NCBI GenBank assembly: GCA_027625915.1 | Contig: JANTQA010000040.1 | Coordinates: 558,001-622,000 of the forward strand | Length of the DNA stretch: 64,000 nt | Source of the DNA: Anaeramoeba flamelloides | Taxonomy: Eukaryota; Metamonada; Anaeramoebidae | Direction: 5' to 3' | Shown here: positions 46,627 through 59,127 of the stretch, piece after piece | How the letters are laid out: the number at the start of each line of letters is the position of its first letter | How positions within the stretch are numbered: position 1 is the first letter of the stretch | Position numbers and translations under genes: made by a program | The notes under the pieces: model-generated | What the model saw: the letters and a program-made list of their open reading frames with translations, nothing else | What the model was told of the DNA's origin: nothing | Databases searched by the model: none

Positions 46627-47255
46627 TTATTTGAAAAAGAGTTTATTTATTTTTAATATTTCTCTAAATTGTTTAAGGTTTTCATTTAATAATTTTAAAT
46701 TTTCCATTTCCCAATTGATATTTTCATCACCTTTTTTTTTTGAAAATTTTGATTTTCGATAAATGTTATCAAACCCTAGAATTTCTAATTTCGTTTTGGC
46801 AGTAGATCTTCTTTTATAAATTGATGTTCTGGCTTGGTCAATTTTTGCTTTGGTTTTATAAATTATTCTTGAAGAATGTGGATTGATTTTTAAATATTTT
46901 ACGACGTTTTTCTTTATCTAAATATCAATAAAGTCAACTTCGTTTTGATTTTGATTAAAAATTTACCACAATCTGTTTCACTTTTAAGGCACAAACTTTC
47001 AACGAAATTTAAGGCACAAAAAAATCTCAAATTAAGGAACAAAATTCAAATTCTAGTAAAAATAAATTGTAAAAAAAAAATTCCAAATTTTGTACCTTAA
47101 TTTGAGATTTTTTTTGTGCCTTAACTATCGTTGAAAGTTTGTGCTTTAAAAATGAAACTGACTGTAGTTACATCAAATAATATGTTAATGCATACTGATT
47201 TAAACAGTTTTAATTTTATTCCATTCGCGAGTTTTTGTTGGCTAAATTTTAACAT
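46627..47255 (-). CDS. Unidentified 124-residue protein, two exons with a MITE-filled intron
   Basis: Exon 47255-47172 (ATG; MLKFSQQKLANGIKLKLFKS, VCINILFD) joins in phase 0 to exon 46917-46627 (IKKNVVKYLKINPHSSRIIY, KTKAKIDQARTSIYKRRSTA, KLEILGFDNIYRKSKF, then a coiled-coil-like ENINWEMENLKLLNENLKQF tail) and a stop. The 254-nt GTAACT...TTTAG intron consists almost wholly of mariner-like MITE M1 copy 2, which starts a few bases after the donor. The basic middle plus leucine/asparagine helix could suggest a DNA-binding or structural protein; no family recognised. Its 3' end repeats the TTCAAATAAAAGGGCACA of the convergent gene. Confidence 0.6.
46969..47164. mobile_element. Mariner-like MITE M1, copy 2 (intronic)
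   Basis: About 196 bp with the same terminal arms as the 27.9-kb copy (AAGGCACAAACTTTCAACGA, AAATCTCAAATTAAGG), A-rich centre and CAGT end next to TA. It occupies the intron of the minus-strand gene at 46627-47255. Confidence 0.8.
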
Positions 47256-47524
47256 AGTTATACTGATATAGATAAAGGAATTGCATAATTAATTATATAT
47301 AACGACAATCTTTAAAAGATATTAAAGATTTTTAATTTCTCAAGAGATGAAATATAATCCGCTATTTCAAGCTTGATTATTTGAAATATATCACTAATCA
47401 TCATAAAATTATTGGGTTTAGAGTTTCTCCATTACTTTGAGAAAATGAATTTTTAAAAATGGAACAAATATTTTTTAGTAATTTATATCAGTTTATGATA
47501 AAGATTAATCTCCAAAAAAAAAAA

Positions 47525-48880
47525 AAAAAAAAAGAGTGCATTTTTAGAAAAAAGAGCCAAAGAGAATCTCAATTTCAAATTTGAATGGTTGTGATTATAT
47601 AATTTTGAAAACAACTGTGTAGATTTCGAAATGTCGATCTTTGGCGTTTTTTAGATCTCGGTGTATTTTTTTTTCTTTTTTTTTCTAAAATTAGATATTT
47701 TTATTTAAAGAATCTAACAAAATCTTTACTCTCTCAAATTTTGAGCGCCAGGAAATAACCACAAAAGTATTTAGATCAAATTAAATTGATTTTTTAGATA
47801 AAGAAAACTATTTGTTTCAAATTTATTAGAATCAAATGGAAAAAAAAATAGCTAAAATTTTAGAAAAAAACTCATATAAAAATGTAATTCTTAGAAAAAA
47901 TACTCAAAAGCTCCTTAATATGGTTAATCAAAATTACGAAATTTATTGTTCTTGTCGAGAATTTTTCATCAAAGCTCTAATAGTTAGAAAACTTAAGGTA
48001 ATAAAGAAAAATCGAAAAAAAAAAAATTGAAAATAAAAAATTCCTAAAATAGTAAAAAAAATATACAAATTCGGGTACATAGTGCCCCACTTTTCGGAGG
48101 TAGTGTCTAGGTTTTTTTTTTTTTTAATTCGAAAGAATTGAGCAAAATCAAAGATTTTACTCCATTCTTTTAAAATAAAAAAAAAAAAACATTACAACAG
48201 TGGAATACCAATTTATTAATCACAGTTTGTGGAATCTTATTATTAATAATCTTTCTATCGGGTTTTTACTCCTCCTGTTTCATTGGGAGTGTCTAGGTTT
48301 TCCAGGGTTCGAAATAATTTAGTAAAATCAAGGATTTTACTACATTCTTTTAAATCCTGGAAAACCTATCGACAGTGGATAATTTTTAATTTGGTCATGT
48401 AAATGATATAATATTTTTTTACTTTAATGTTTTAATTATTTTTCTTCTTCTCTTTTTTTTTATTTAGTAAATTTTCTTTGATTACTCCTTTCTCACAATA
48501 AATAAATAAATAATAAATAAATATTTGTTTCAAATTTAAGACATTAAACCCTTTGGTAATATAAAAAAAGAAACAATTATATTATATTTTTAAATTTTGA
48601 ATTACTGAAATTGAGAATCCTTTTAAACTGTTTAAAAAATTTGATTATGTAAATTGAGATCCCATTGAAGTTTTTTTATTTTTTTAGATTTATTGACAGT
48701 GAGATGTTCTGAATTTTTTTGTTTTTGGTTTTAAAATTTTGTCAATCAAAAGAATTGCTAATTCTACAATATCCTTTTTAGTGTTGAACCACCCCACGAG
48801 TATGGAGCAAATTCATGAAAAGTGACAAAATACTTGTTATAAAAAATTATTTCGGCCAAAAAATTTTTAATAATGAAAGT
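47525..48880 (+). repeat. Diverged direct repeat R3, copy B (with inserted hairpins)
   Basis: Collinear anchors with 37975-38725: AAGAGAATCTCAATTTCAAA, TTTTAGATCTCGGTGTATTT, GAAAACTATTTGTTTCAAAT and ACCCCACGAGTATGGAGCAA. Two hairpin repeats (48102-48375) lie in the middle and have no counterpart in copy A. The 64-codon plus-strand frame at 47836-48030 (KNVILRKNTQKLLNMVNQNY) begins with ATG inside this repeat; its status is unknown. Confidence 0.55.
48102..48375. repeat. Hairpin-repeat cluster 5 (two related hairpins)
   Basis: Hairpin 48102-48196 and hairpin 48289-48375 both open with AGTGTCTAGGTTTT and close with CGACAGTGG or CAACAGTGG. The second has perfect outer arms TAGGTTTTCCAGG/CCTGGAAAACCTA and a perfect inner stem TAGTAAAATC/GATTTTACTA around AAG. 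The inner stem is shared with the middle hairpin of cluster 2 at 22.6 kb. Confidence 0.8.
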
Positions 48881-49157
48881 ACGGAATATAATAAATAACT
48901 TTTCTCCTTAAAAAAAAAACATAAATAGAATAAATTTTAAATACTTTATTAATTTATTTTTTTACATTGTAATTGTTTTTTTTTTTTTTTCAAATATCTT
49001 TTTGATTTGTAATAAATATCAAAAATCAAAATGGGGATGATAAATAAAAAATTCATCAAATGATGGATTTAGAGGGTAAAATAATATAAGAATGAAATGT
49101 AAAAGGTCTATTAATAGAATAATTAAATAAAAAGAACATATGTAAGGTATTTAAATT

Positions 49158-49361
49158 TTAAATTGTTATAATTTGTTTTTTTTTATTCTGTTTTGGTTTA
49201 TAAAGATAAACCACATAAGTATTAATATTTCGTCTAACTAAACAAGTCTTAATATTGTATTTTTGCAAATAATATAAAATGGGAATCTTTTTAAGGATGT
49301 ACAATTGTATTTGTACTAATGAAATAATTGAACAGGTGTTTTGATATTGAACGAAATACAT
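49158..49361 (-). CDS. Small ATG-initiated ORF, hypothetical
   Basis: 67 codons from a true ATG (MYFVQYQNTCSIISLVQIQL, then IKTCLVRRNINTYVVYLYKP, ending KKKQIITI). Composition is more protein-like than typical T/A chance frames here. It lies 200 bases past the Raptor stop on the same strand. A separate tiny gene, a downstream exon or chance are all possible. No family recognised. Confidence 0.25.
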   Translation of the reverse strand: MYFVQYQNTCSIISLVQIQLYILKKIPILYYLQKYNIKTCLVRRNINTYVVYLYKPKQNKKKQIITI

Positions 49362-49378
49362 TTTTTTGTAAATTACCG

Positions 49379-49379
<1 letters not shown>

Positions 49380-49416
<37 letters not shown>
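49380..49416. repeat. (AT)n microsatellite
   Basis: About 18 uninterrupted AT units. A second dinucleotide tract of about 15 units lies at 30262-30291. Confidence 0.95.
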
Positions 49417-49419
<3 letters not shown>

Positions 49420-49564
49420 TAAATTATCCCTTGATTCATTTATATCTTTCTTCTTCTTCTTTTTTATTTCCTTTTCTTCTTCTTTTTCTATTTCTTTTCC
49501 TTATTTGACCTCCCCCCCCTTTTTTTTTTTTCTTTTTATTCTTTTTTCAAACTATCAATATTAA

Positions 49565-52500
49565 TTAATAATGACCGAATATTGAAAAATTGGAACTTGA
49601 GGCAATTGCTAATGAAATTTGATAAGGATGGAATTGGATTTTTTTAATCTTACCAAATTTGTTAGTTTTAAAAATTTTTTTATTTAAAATGGGAATTTGA
49701 TTATTGTGATTGTCGAAAATTGAAATTTCGTTAGAATCGGTTACCGAGGCAAATATTGGCAATGATTGGTGCCTTTGGAAGCAATTTAGTAATCCCTTTC
49801 CTTGGCAATAAAACGAATTGATATCTTTTTTTTGAAATCTAATATCCCAGAATTGAATCAATCTATTTTTTGTTGCTGTTGTTATTTCGTATGGCCTTGA
49901 TTGGTTCAAACAAATATTGATTAAAGAATTATCTTTTGTTGACAGATGGAATGCTGGGTTATTATTATCATTATTTTGTCTTAAATCATATTGTAAAATT
50001 GAACCGTTTTTTGTACCGGTGATTATTGTATCCCCTTTAACAAAATTCAAAAAATTAACAATTTCTTTGTTATACTTCTTGAGATTGACGAAAAATTGGT
50101 TTGTAATTTTCTGATAATTTATATCCCAAATATTGATGATCCCATTATACCCGGTGACACCCAATTGCGATTTTGATTGCAGCCAATCTGTGATAATTCC
50201 ATGATCGTTGCTATTGTTCATTTTATTGCTACCGAAATTATAATATTTATTATTATCTGTGTTTGGAAACGCATTCCAAGAGTCAATTAATTTTAATTTA
50301 TGATTCGCATTAGAATTTTTTACTACACCATTTCCAAAGGAATGCATTGATTTTGGTATTAAATTTGCATTTAGCGAAAATTTCGGGATATTTGAAAAGG
50401 GATAATTTTCTTTTGTTGGTAATAAATTGTTCCATACTTTAATTATACCATTATTATAGCTTGACAATATTAAAAAATTATTTTCTTGATTTATTAGATG
50501 TAGTGATGACAGTTTGGAATATTTTTTAAAATTGCTTTTATTTTTATTATTTGTATTATTATTTTTATTAATGTTTGGTATTCGCTGTTCCCTCTGCTGC
50601 TTCTGCTGTCTCTGTTGGTGAGAATAGGGTATTTGCTTATTAAAAGTAGAAATAATTATTTCAGAAAATTCATTTGAATAAACAAAAAGAGGTTTAAAAT
50701 GGTGTAAACAATAGTTTTGCAATTTTTGATTGCCTAGTGAAAATTTATCAATTTGAGTAAAGGTTAAATCCTTAAGGTTAATATTTGATTTCATTAACAA
50801 CGAATTTGTTTTGATTTTCGAGATTGAATATTTGTCCCATCGATAATTATTTATGAAATTATTACGTTTGATTTGATTTTTTTTTTTTTTGATTAATATA
50901 TTGTTGACATAATTATCCCCCTTTATTTCCTTTAAATTGCTATTAGTCTGATGGGTATAGCCATTTGCATTGTTTTGAGGGGATTTTTTTGAGATCTGAT
51001 AGAATAATTTATTAAATAACGAATTTTGATTGGAAAATTTTGGTGTTGTTGAAGATATTTCTTTCAAATTATTCTTATTTAAATTAAAAGAAATGCTATT
51101 TTCTTGAAATGGTGTCACGCCTTTCCCGTTTGTTATTATATAAAGTAAAGGATTTAACAATTCTTTCGTACACCAATAAAATAAATTAGATTTTTCAACA
51201 TCCAAAATTTGTTTTAAAGATACATTATTGCGGAAATATTTAGAGTCTCCATCTCTCCTTATCGTTCTGATTAAAGATTTATTAATATTGGGCTTTGGTG
51301 AAGTCATTCCAATACCACCCAGCCTCATGGCTAATTTGATCAAATTATTTGTTCTTTTTGATTGGCTTAAAATTCTTTGTTCCGTTTTTTTTCTTTGTTC
51401 CATTTGCTTTAAAAGATTTACTTTTTTCATTTTGTTTTTTTTTTTTCGATCTTGATTTTTTGTCACTTTTTTTTTAGGTATAGAAATATTTTTTTGTTTG
51501 TTGGTTGGTTTTCTGTTAATTATATCGAATAATTGATTATTCTTTTCATTATTTGTTTTTTTAATATTACTAGTATTGTAGTTATCGTTACTTTTAGAGT
51601 GTGTCAATTCATTTATGTCAATGCTTCGTTTGAATTTGTGGTGTGAATTTCTGATGAAAATATTATTAAAAGACTGTGAAAATATTACAGTATTTTCAAT
51701 TTTTGAGTAATCATCCCAATAGTATAAAAAAAGTTGTGTAATTTCAATGGCCATATGATAAATTCTTGGAAATGGATCATTGCAAAATTTTGTCAGGCTT
51801 TTCCATAAAGAATTCCCAAATAATAAATTAATATTTTTTTTAAAATTTATTTTATATTTAGAATTGGTATTATTGTTAGTATGTTTTTTTTTACTTATTT
51901 TATTTTTGTTACTCGTCTTATTTATATTTTTATTTTTATTTATATTTATATTTATATTTGTATTTGTGTTTGTATTTGTATTTGTATTTTTTTGATTTCG
52001 ATTTTTATTTTTATTTATATTTTTATTTTTATTCTTATTTTTATTCTTCTTTAGATTTCGATTTGTATTTTTATTCAATTCAATTGAAAGGGGGCTAGAA
52101 TCTATTTTATTTTTATTTTTATCGATATTTTGATTATTTTTATCAATTTTTTCAATGATTTTTTGATATTTAAATCCCCATAATTTCAAAAACTTTTGTT
52201 CTTTTATTTTTTTTTTTAATCTGCTTTTCTCCAAAATTCTAATTGACAATTTGGTAATATCTTCAAAATAGACAATTGCCTTTACCAAAAATAACAAGCA
52301 TTCATTTCGAACCAAATAGCTCCCGTCATTAATGAAATCCAACAGAACATTCAAAATAATTATTTTGTCATAATTTAATTTGTCTTCTCTTACAATAATA
52401 AAATCTTCATTTTTTTGAGTAGAAATGCCAATTATTGAAGACAGGGTATAAACATAAGTTGCTCTGATTTCAGGATTATTCTCCTTTTTATTTAATAATA

Positions 52501-55014
52501 ATAATTTTTTATCAATGCCTATTTGAATTGCTTTATTTTTGGCACGCTGATAATTCTCACATTGCTTGGCAATGCAAAAGCTATTCCATTTTCTAATATT
52601 TGGCGAAGGATGATCCAACTTGGAATAGCATATATCTAATAACCCCAAACTTAGGCAATCGTTTTTTATCTTGTGAAACGAATCTTGCATCTGCGCCAAA
52701 ATGAAGGCAGATAACGAATATAATTCATCTTCGAATCCTTTCGAAGTCAGAATCCTGAAAAAAAAATTTCCAAACTTTGCTTCCAAAATTGAAGTTAACT
52801 CATGGTGCTGTTGACGATGAAAAACAATAATCTTTGTCCAGCAAAATAATATGTATGGTATTAACTGCTTTGAAAATTTATAATTTGGTCGGAAAAATTT
52901 TTTCAAATATGGCAAAAAGCCCACATCCAATGCCTCAGATATCGCCCATCTCCCCAAATCAAAAAATCTAGATAAAATAATTAAAGTTCTTTTAGAGTAC
53001 AATGGGTTTAAAATGGTATGAAGTAGAATTGGTAGTTTATTGATTCCGGTTTTTCTATTCATTCCAGAATTTAGCCAAACTTCAAAGCCTGTTAATTGAT
53101 CATCAAAAAATAATAATGTATTGTTTTTTAGATATTGCTTGGATTTTAAATAATTATTCTCATGTTTTTTTAGATTTAATTCATTGCTTTTTAATTCCCA
53201 TTCTTTGGCTTTCTCTGTTTTTTTCTGGTTTGATTTTGCTTGCTGATTTTTCATTGTCTTGTATTTTTTTCGATTTTTCTTTTTACTTTTGTTCTTCCTT
53301 TTGGATGGTTGATCGTTTAGATTTAAATAGTTGAGATTTTTATTAATTTTTGGATTATTTGAATTTTTGATTAATGCGTTAATGAAATTGAAATTATGAT
53401 TATTATTGTTGTTGTTGTTCGTAGTAGTAGCCGTAGTTGTAGTACCTTTATAATTTTTATTATGTTTGTCATAATTATTCTGATTCTTGTGGTTATTTAA
53501 ATTGATATGGTTATTTAATTGTGAATTGTAAAAAATTGAATTTCTGAATGGTTGATTATGGTTTTGATGAGAATTAATTCGAGACAGACACGAGTCAACA
53601 ACAAAATCCCATGAATTCCACAATTTATGTTTATAGGTTTCTGGAATAGCTGGGATCGTAAATGGCGTGCAATTATAGGATTTCATGATCCTTTCAGCTA
53701 ATAAATAATTCCGAAATAAAGTGGCAACTAACAAGTCTTGTCGATACAGCTTTTGAAAGATTTCGTTTGGGAAGGAAGTCCAGGCAATTGACTCCGTAAT
53801 TGAAACGAAGATTTGTTTTAATTCGCCTAAGACTGTGAATCTTTTGTTTAAATCACCTGGAATGTTTTCAATTGTTTCCAGATTTACATTCATTAGCAAT
53901 GTATCAGAACTAAATTTGGAGCAAATATGCCACCTTAGTGCGGTTTTTATTGGTGTAGTTAGGCACGAAGCAAATAAATCTGCAGGCATTTTGGGATCTG
54001 TTGGTAAATCTTCATAATTTGAACAAGCAAAAAATGCTATTTCTTGGAAGATTTTGTTTTTAGTTTTTTGGCATTGGATCGTTTTTGGTTTTTTTTTTGT
54101 TTTTCTGTTATTTGTGGGTGTTTTCTTGTTTTGGTGATCTTTCGGAAGTAAATTGTTAGGTTTGTGGCTCTTTAATTGGTTTTTTAATGTTTTGGTTTCA
54201 GTTCCATTATTTTGGTTGAATTTCTGGTTTTTGTTTTGGTTTTGGTTTTTTTTCTCTTTAACATTCTTTTTTGTGGTGTTGTTTTTTTTCTGGCTTTTTT
54301 CTTTTGTTAATTGCTCAGATTTTAAAAAAGAATCTTTTAAAACCCCAGCATAATTGCAATCAAAAACATAAATGGAAGGCAAGCCGAGCCACAATTTTAA
54401 TTCTTTCACTAAAAGCGGAATGTATTGGGTATAGTTGTCATTGAAAACCCAAATTTCGCCCTTTTTTGAAGGTCTTGGTACGCCGTGCCCATTATAATAA
54501 AATAACACTCTCCCATTGTTTTCTGTCCTTCGTTTCACTTGACAGAATTTTTTTAATTTGACTAAAGTTGGATCTAAGGACACAATATATTCTGCACGTG
54601 GCTCACAGCTTTTAAATTGCTTTTCAAGATTTTTCATGATCATATTTAAGGCTGTTTTTTTGGAAAATTGTTTGGGGTTTACCCAACATTCCAAAGTTGA
54701 ACACGGGTTTGGTTTGACGACATCTGGTGGATCTATTCCCAAATTTAAACATGTACACAAGATTCCTAATTCGGTTTGAGTCTTTTTTTTATTGTTATTG
54801 TTATTGTTGTTATTTTGATTTGTTAATCACAAAAAGAGAAAGCTTTTTGAATATGTAATTTCAAGGGAAAAGTAAATAAAAATGATTATTTTCTAATCAT
54901 GTTACAAACTTTGCTTTTTGAGATCAAATCCCAATTTTCGTTGTTACCAATTGGTGGTGTTAACCATTTTAAATAGTATTTTGATTTTTTAAATGAATTT
55001 GGTATTTTTTTCAT
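49565..55014 (-). CDS. Raptor (TORC1 scaffold), two exons
   Basis: Raptor/Kog1/Mip1 binds TOR and presents substrates in TORC1 at the lysosome/vacuole. Exon 1 (55014-54910, ATG) encodes KYYLKWLTPPIGNNENWDLI; a 128-nt GTTTGT...AAAAG intron; exon 2 (54781-49565) continues TQTELGILCTCLNLGIDPPD. The Raptor-N caspase-like domain keeps the His and Cys positions (FYYNGHGVPRPSKKGEIWVF; PSIYVFDCNYAGVL). A K/N-rich insert (54070-54330) splits it before QEIAFFACSNYEDLP and PADLFASCLTTPIKTAL. HEAT-like repeats follow (GFEVWLNSG, LPILLHTILNPLYSKR, RWAISEALDVGFLPYLKKF), then long N/K linkers, and seven C-terminal WD40-like blades (GIIKVWN, GIINIWD, LIQFWDIRF). About 1,770 residues versus 1,335 in human; the excess is low-complexity linker. 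Confidence 0.95.
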
Positions 55015-58000
55015 TGCAACTTTTGCGACTGGGGAAATTGAAAAAAAATAAAGATCTTGAATTTTTGGAGGTAGACTTTTGACATTTTTCTAGGGTAACT
55101 AGAGTATCAAGACACTTAATTATTGCAAAAGTTCTGTTTATTTATAGTTTCTTCCTTCAAAATATATTTTTTACTTTATTGACTTGTTCTATTCATATCC
55201 GGTGTCTCGTTGTTTGTGGTAAAAAATTGGTTGGTGTTTGTTAACTTTTATTGAAAAAGTAAAATTGATTAATTAGTGTTTTTTGCTAAATGATCTTTAG
55301 TTTATTTTCTAAATAATTTCAAGATTGGATAGATCTGTGTTTAACCAAAAAAATCACTTTTTGAATCCTGACTAGATTGGTTCTATTCATTCTTTCTTTT
55401 AAGGGATTAGTTACTCTTATTCTTTTATTTTGCCAAAAGTTAATAGAGTATTAGTTTTCATACAATGATTCAACTAAATGTGATAAAAGCAAAATCCTTT
55501 ATCAATTCACAAGAAATGAATTGACAATTTTAAAAAGAATTAATTTTTTGCTTTTCATTGTTTTTAGAGAAAAAGATCCTTTTTTTATTTAAATTGGTTT
55601 TGAAATCAATAAAGAGAAATAGAGCAATTTGAAAAAGATTTTTGTTTTGATGGAATAGTACTTTTAGTAATTTCTGATAGTTTGGGTGAACAAATAATGT
55701 TTGGGAATTTAATTTTATTGTAAAAATACAAGAAAAATAAATCAAATTTTGAATCATATGAAGAAATAGAAAATATTGATCACTTAGTTTCTTTTTTCAA
55801 ACATAGAGAGGAAATATCACAAGATAGAACCTCCTTTTTTATAGATCTACTTAACTTTACAAGATTTTTATCTTGATAATAACAAAAATTGATATAATAT
55901 TTGATTTTCAATTAACAATTACATTTCTACAATAAAACTGATTACCTAATATTTTTTTTAATTTTCATGAGTCTAAATAAGGAATTATTCTGTGTTAACA
56001 AATGTCATCTGATATTATTTTTTTTTTTTTTTTTTAATATTATTTTTTAATTGGAAAAAGTGATATTTGTCTTTAAATAAAGAAAAATCCAAGGAATAGT
56101 TAAATATTTTGATACTTTTATAGTTGGATTATGTTATTAAACCACTGAAATAATGAAGATTATATTATTAATTATTAATTAAAATTAATCAAATTAATAT
56201 ATATTTCATCAGGGTACAAGTCGGATTTTGTAACAATAAGCATGTTTTGTAATTTTTTCTTCTTCCCTCGCTATGAGGAAAAAATAAATTCTGAAAAAAA
56301 AAGTTAGCCAAAACTACAAATTGGGTTTCAGTTATACTTCTTTTATAAATATTTTTATTAGAGTTATAATACTTTTATATAATTAAGAAAAGATGGCTAT
56401 TAAACTCATTAAGATACAAATACCACTTTTTTCAAAATTCACAACTTTTGAAAAAAAAAACACTATTTTTTTGGTATTTTTTTTTGAAATAAGTTTCAAC
56501 GAATGAACTTTAGATTGAACATTTAGTAAGAAAAAATAATAATAAATATTAAAACAATTTGCAGAAAAAAAAACGGGGAATATATATATCTTTCTCAAAA
56601 ATGGAAAAAAATAAAATGATAAAAAATATTCCAAAAATAGATAAAAAATCAGATTTTCAATTCAATTTAGCGATATCTTTTGATTGAAATATTTTGTATT
56701 ATTTTAAAATTGAAAAATATGTTTCTTTTTCGACTATTAAAAAAATACTTGGAAATAATCTCTCTACTAGTTCAATTATAAAATTCAAAATTTTTTCAAT
56801 TTAAAATGAAAAAAAATATTACTAAAAATTTATATTATATTTTTTCAATTCTCACAATTGTCTAATAAAGTTGTAAACCTTTTTTAAAATTGCAATCTAT
56901 AATACTGTTTTATATGTTAGTGTATTTTAAAAATAGACCATTTAGAGCTTTTTTTTTGAAAAAATTTCCCCTGTTATGCTTTGATCCAAAAATATACTTT
57001 TCAAAAAAGTATCAGATAGTGTAACTGAAAATTTTATTGGAAAAAAAATTCTCTTATAAAATGATAGTAAATTTCATTTAAGATGATAAATAGTGTTTGT
57101 TTATTGGGTTTAATTGTATCCCATGTGTGTTAAGTACTTTACTACCTTTGGGAAAAAAAGAAATAAAATTTATTGGTCTCTTAACTCAATTTCAAAAGGG
57201 TCTAATATAGTAAACAACTTGAAATAAATACATTCCAAAGTATATTCGATTTTGAGATGGCAAATTTGAAATTAAACAAAAAATTTTTTACAATTTTTAT
57301 ATGAATTTATTAATAACACATAATCTTTTTTTTCAATCTATCACTTTTTTTTATTTTTCGAATAACTAAAATTCAATTTTTATTACAAAAAAGAATAAAA
57401 ATTCAATTATAAACAAAAAAAAAAAAAAGAAATAAGATAAAATATAATAGAAAATGATAAAAATAAAAAATATAATTGATTTAATGTTTTCAATCTCTGA
57501 AATTGTGAAAATGGATTATCTTGTGTAATCTGTGGTGAATTTTTAATTTAGTTATTAGATGAAAAATCTTGGGCAGGGTATGGGTTTTAATCGTTATTCA
57601 AAAAGACATATAAATTAATTCTCCAGAAATATAAATTGAAAAATCTTAAAAAAATAATATAGTGTTCATGATTCAAGTTTTGTACTTTAAAAAAAAAATT
57701 GTTTTTTTTTGTACCTTATTGGAATTAATTGGGTTCTATTAAAAATTTCAATTTGGTTTTCCTCTTTTTGGTTACAATTTGTTATTTTTTAATGTAAGAG
57801 GTAAAGGGTTGTGTGAGTTTCTTCTATTTAACCGACGAATGAGTAAAGTAGTGAACTTTTTTTTTAAAAGTCAAATGAAGTTTTTTTGGGTATTTTCAAT
57901 TTTTGGTCTTGCTACATTAGGCAATAATTCCTCTTATCTACCAAATATTCAAAACTAAAGTAAGATTGAAAGAGATGTTTTGTTATAGTTATTGTTGTTG

Positions 58001-58291
58001 ATTATGAGTTTTGGGTCATTTTTATATTGCCTCTCTTTGAAAACCGAGTTTCTTTGGATTTTTTTTATTTGTCAAAAATTACTTTTCATTTTTAGAAAGG
58101 TTTTTAATTTTAAAATCAAATTTAACAATCAAATTTTAGTTAAATAAAATAGACTCGAAATGATTTCGATTGAGGCGAAATTAAGTTGGATATTAAAAAG
58201 ATTTATTACAGATATTATAAAATAAAAATTATTGGATGTTTTTTCGGATTGGTGAAATGGATTTTCGAAACAATAAAATCCCCCAAACAAA
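55015..58291. other. AT-rich intergenic region upstream of Raptor
   Basis: Includes the probable Raptor promoter. A 75-codon ATG-initiated minus-strand frame at 55757-55530 (QTLFVHPNYQKLLKVLFHQN) has passable composition but no other support. A single arm related to the 38.7-kb foldback element lies at about 57505-57610. Otherwise T/A runs. Confidence 0.45.
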
Positions 58292-58471
58292 AGTCAGTTC
58301 AACTTTTAAGGTACAAACCATGAATAAAAATCAATGGCCAAAAAAAATCTCTAATTAAAGTATAAAAATTGAAATTATTTTCTACAAATTTAAATTTTGT
58401 GCCTTAATTTGAGATTTTATTGCCCCTTAAATTTTGTTTAAAAGTTCGTTTCTTAAATGTGGAACTGGTTG
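58292..58471. mobile_element. Mariner-like MITE M1, copy 3
   Basis: About 180 bp with GTCAGTTCAACTTTTAAGG at the left and GGAACTGGTTGTAA at the right, and the internal CTCAAATTAAGG motif near the right arm. It is the most diverged of the three copies. Confidence 0.65.
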
Positions 58472-58678
58472 TAATATATTGTAGAATTGATAGATCTGGA
58501 ATTTTTATTCTAATAATTCTCAGAGTCTTTGATATACTGTCATTTTCTAATTAATAAATATTAATTTTTTTATAAGTTACCAGATGATGTTTCAGTATTT
58601 TGGTTGAAAAATCCCAAGATCTTTGGAAGAACATTTGATAAAAATAGTTTTGAGATTTATTTTAGCTTTTTACTTTCA

Positions 58679-58840
58679 AATCTAAAACCCGGAAATTTCT
58701 GAAACCCGGTAATTCCATTTTTCTGATCAATTGTAAATATTAGTAAAATGTCAAAAATATACTCCAATTTTACAGACAAATAACCCAATTGATCAGAAAA
58801 ATGGAATTAACGGGTTTCAGAAATTTCCGGGTTTTAGATT
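58679..58840. mobile_element. Palindromic MITE, 162 bp
   Basis: Arms of about 55 bases are near-perfect inverted repeats: AATCTAAAACCCGGAAATTT... to ...TTTTCTGATCAATTG on the left, the complement on the right, around an unpaired centre of about 50 bases. CCGG within the arms is rare in this DNA. No target duplication is clear. Confidence 0.75.
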
Positions 58841-59127
58841 TTACAGTTGCTGATTGAACTTTGAGATAAAAATTATTTTTCTTAATTTGAAAAGAACAGT
58901 AATTTATTCAAATATTAACTTTTTTCAAAATTGGTTCATTTATTAAAGAATTCCCAAAAAAAACGAGGTTGGTCCCTTAATTTGGGTGTTCGTGAAAAGT
59001 TCGCAGGCTCTAGAGTTTTTCTTAAAATATATTGTATTGTTTCGGATCTCTATTTGTTTACTTATTCCCTTTTTTTGTGTGTTAGTTGAACTAAGAATCC
59101 GAAATCAAGAATTAAAATTTCAAAAAG

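Noticed and set aside
53835-54779. Plus-strand ORFs antisense to Raptor
   Set aside because: Shadows of the conserved Raptor-N coding sequence.
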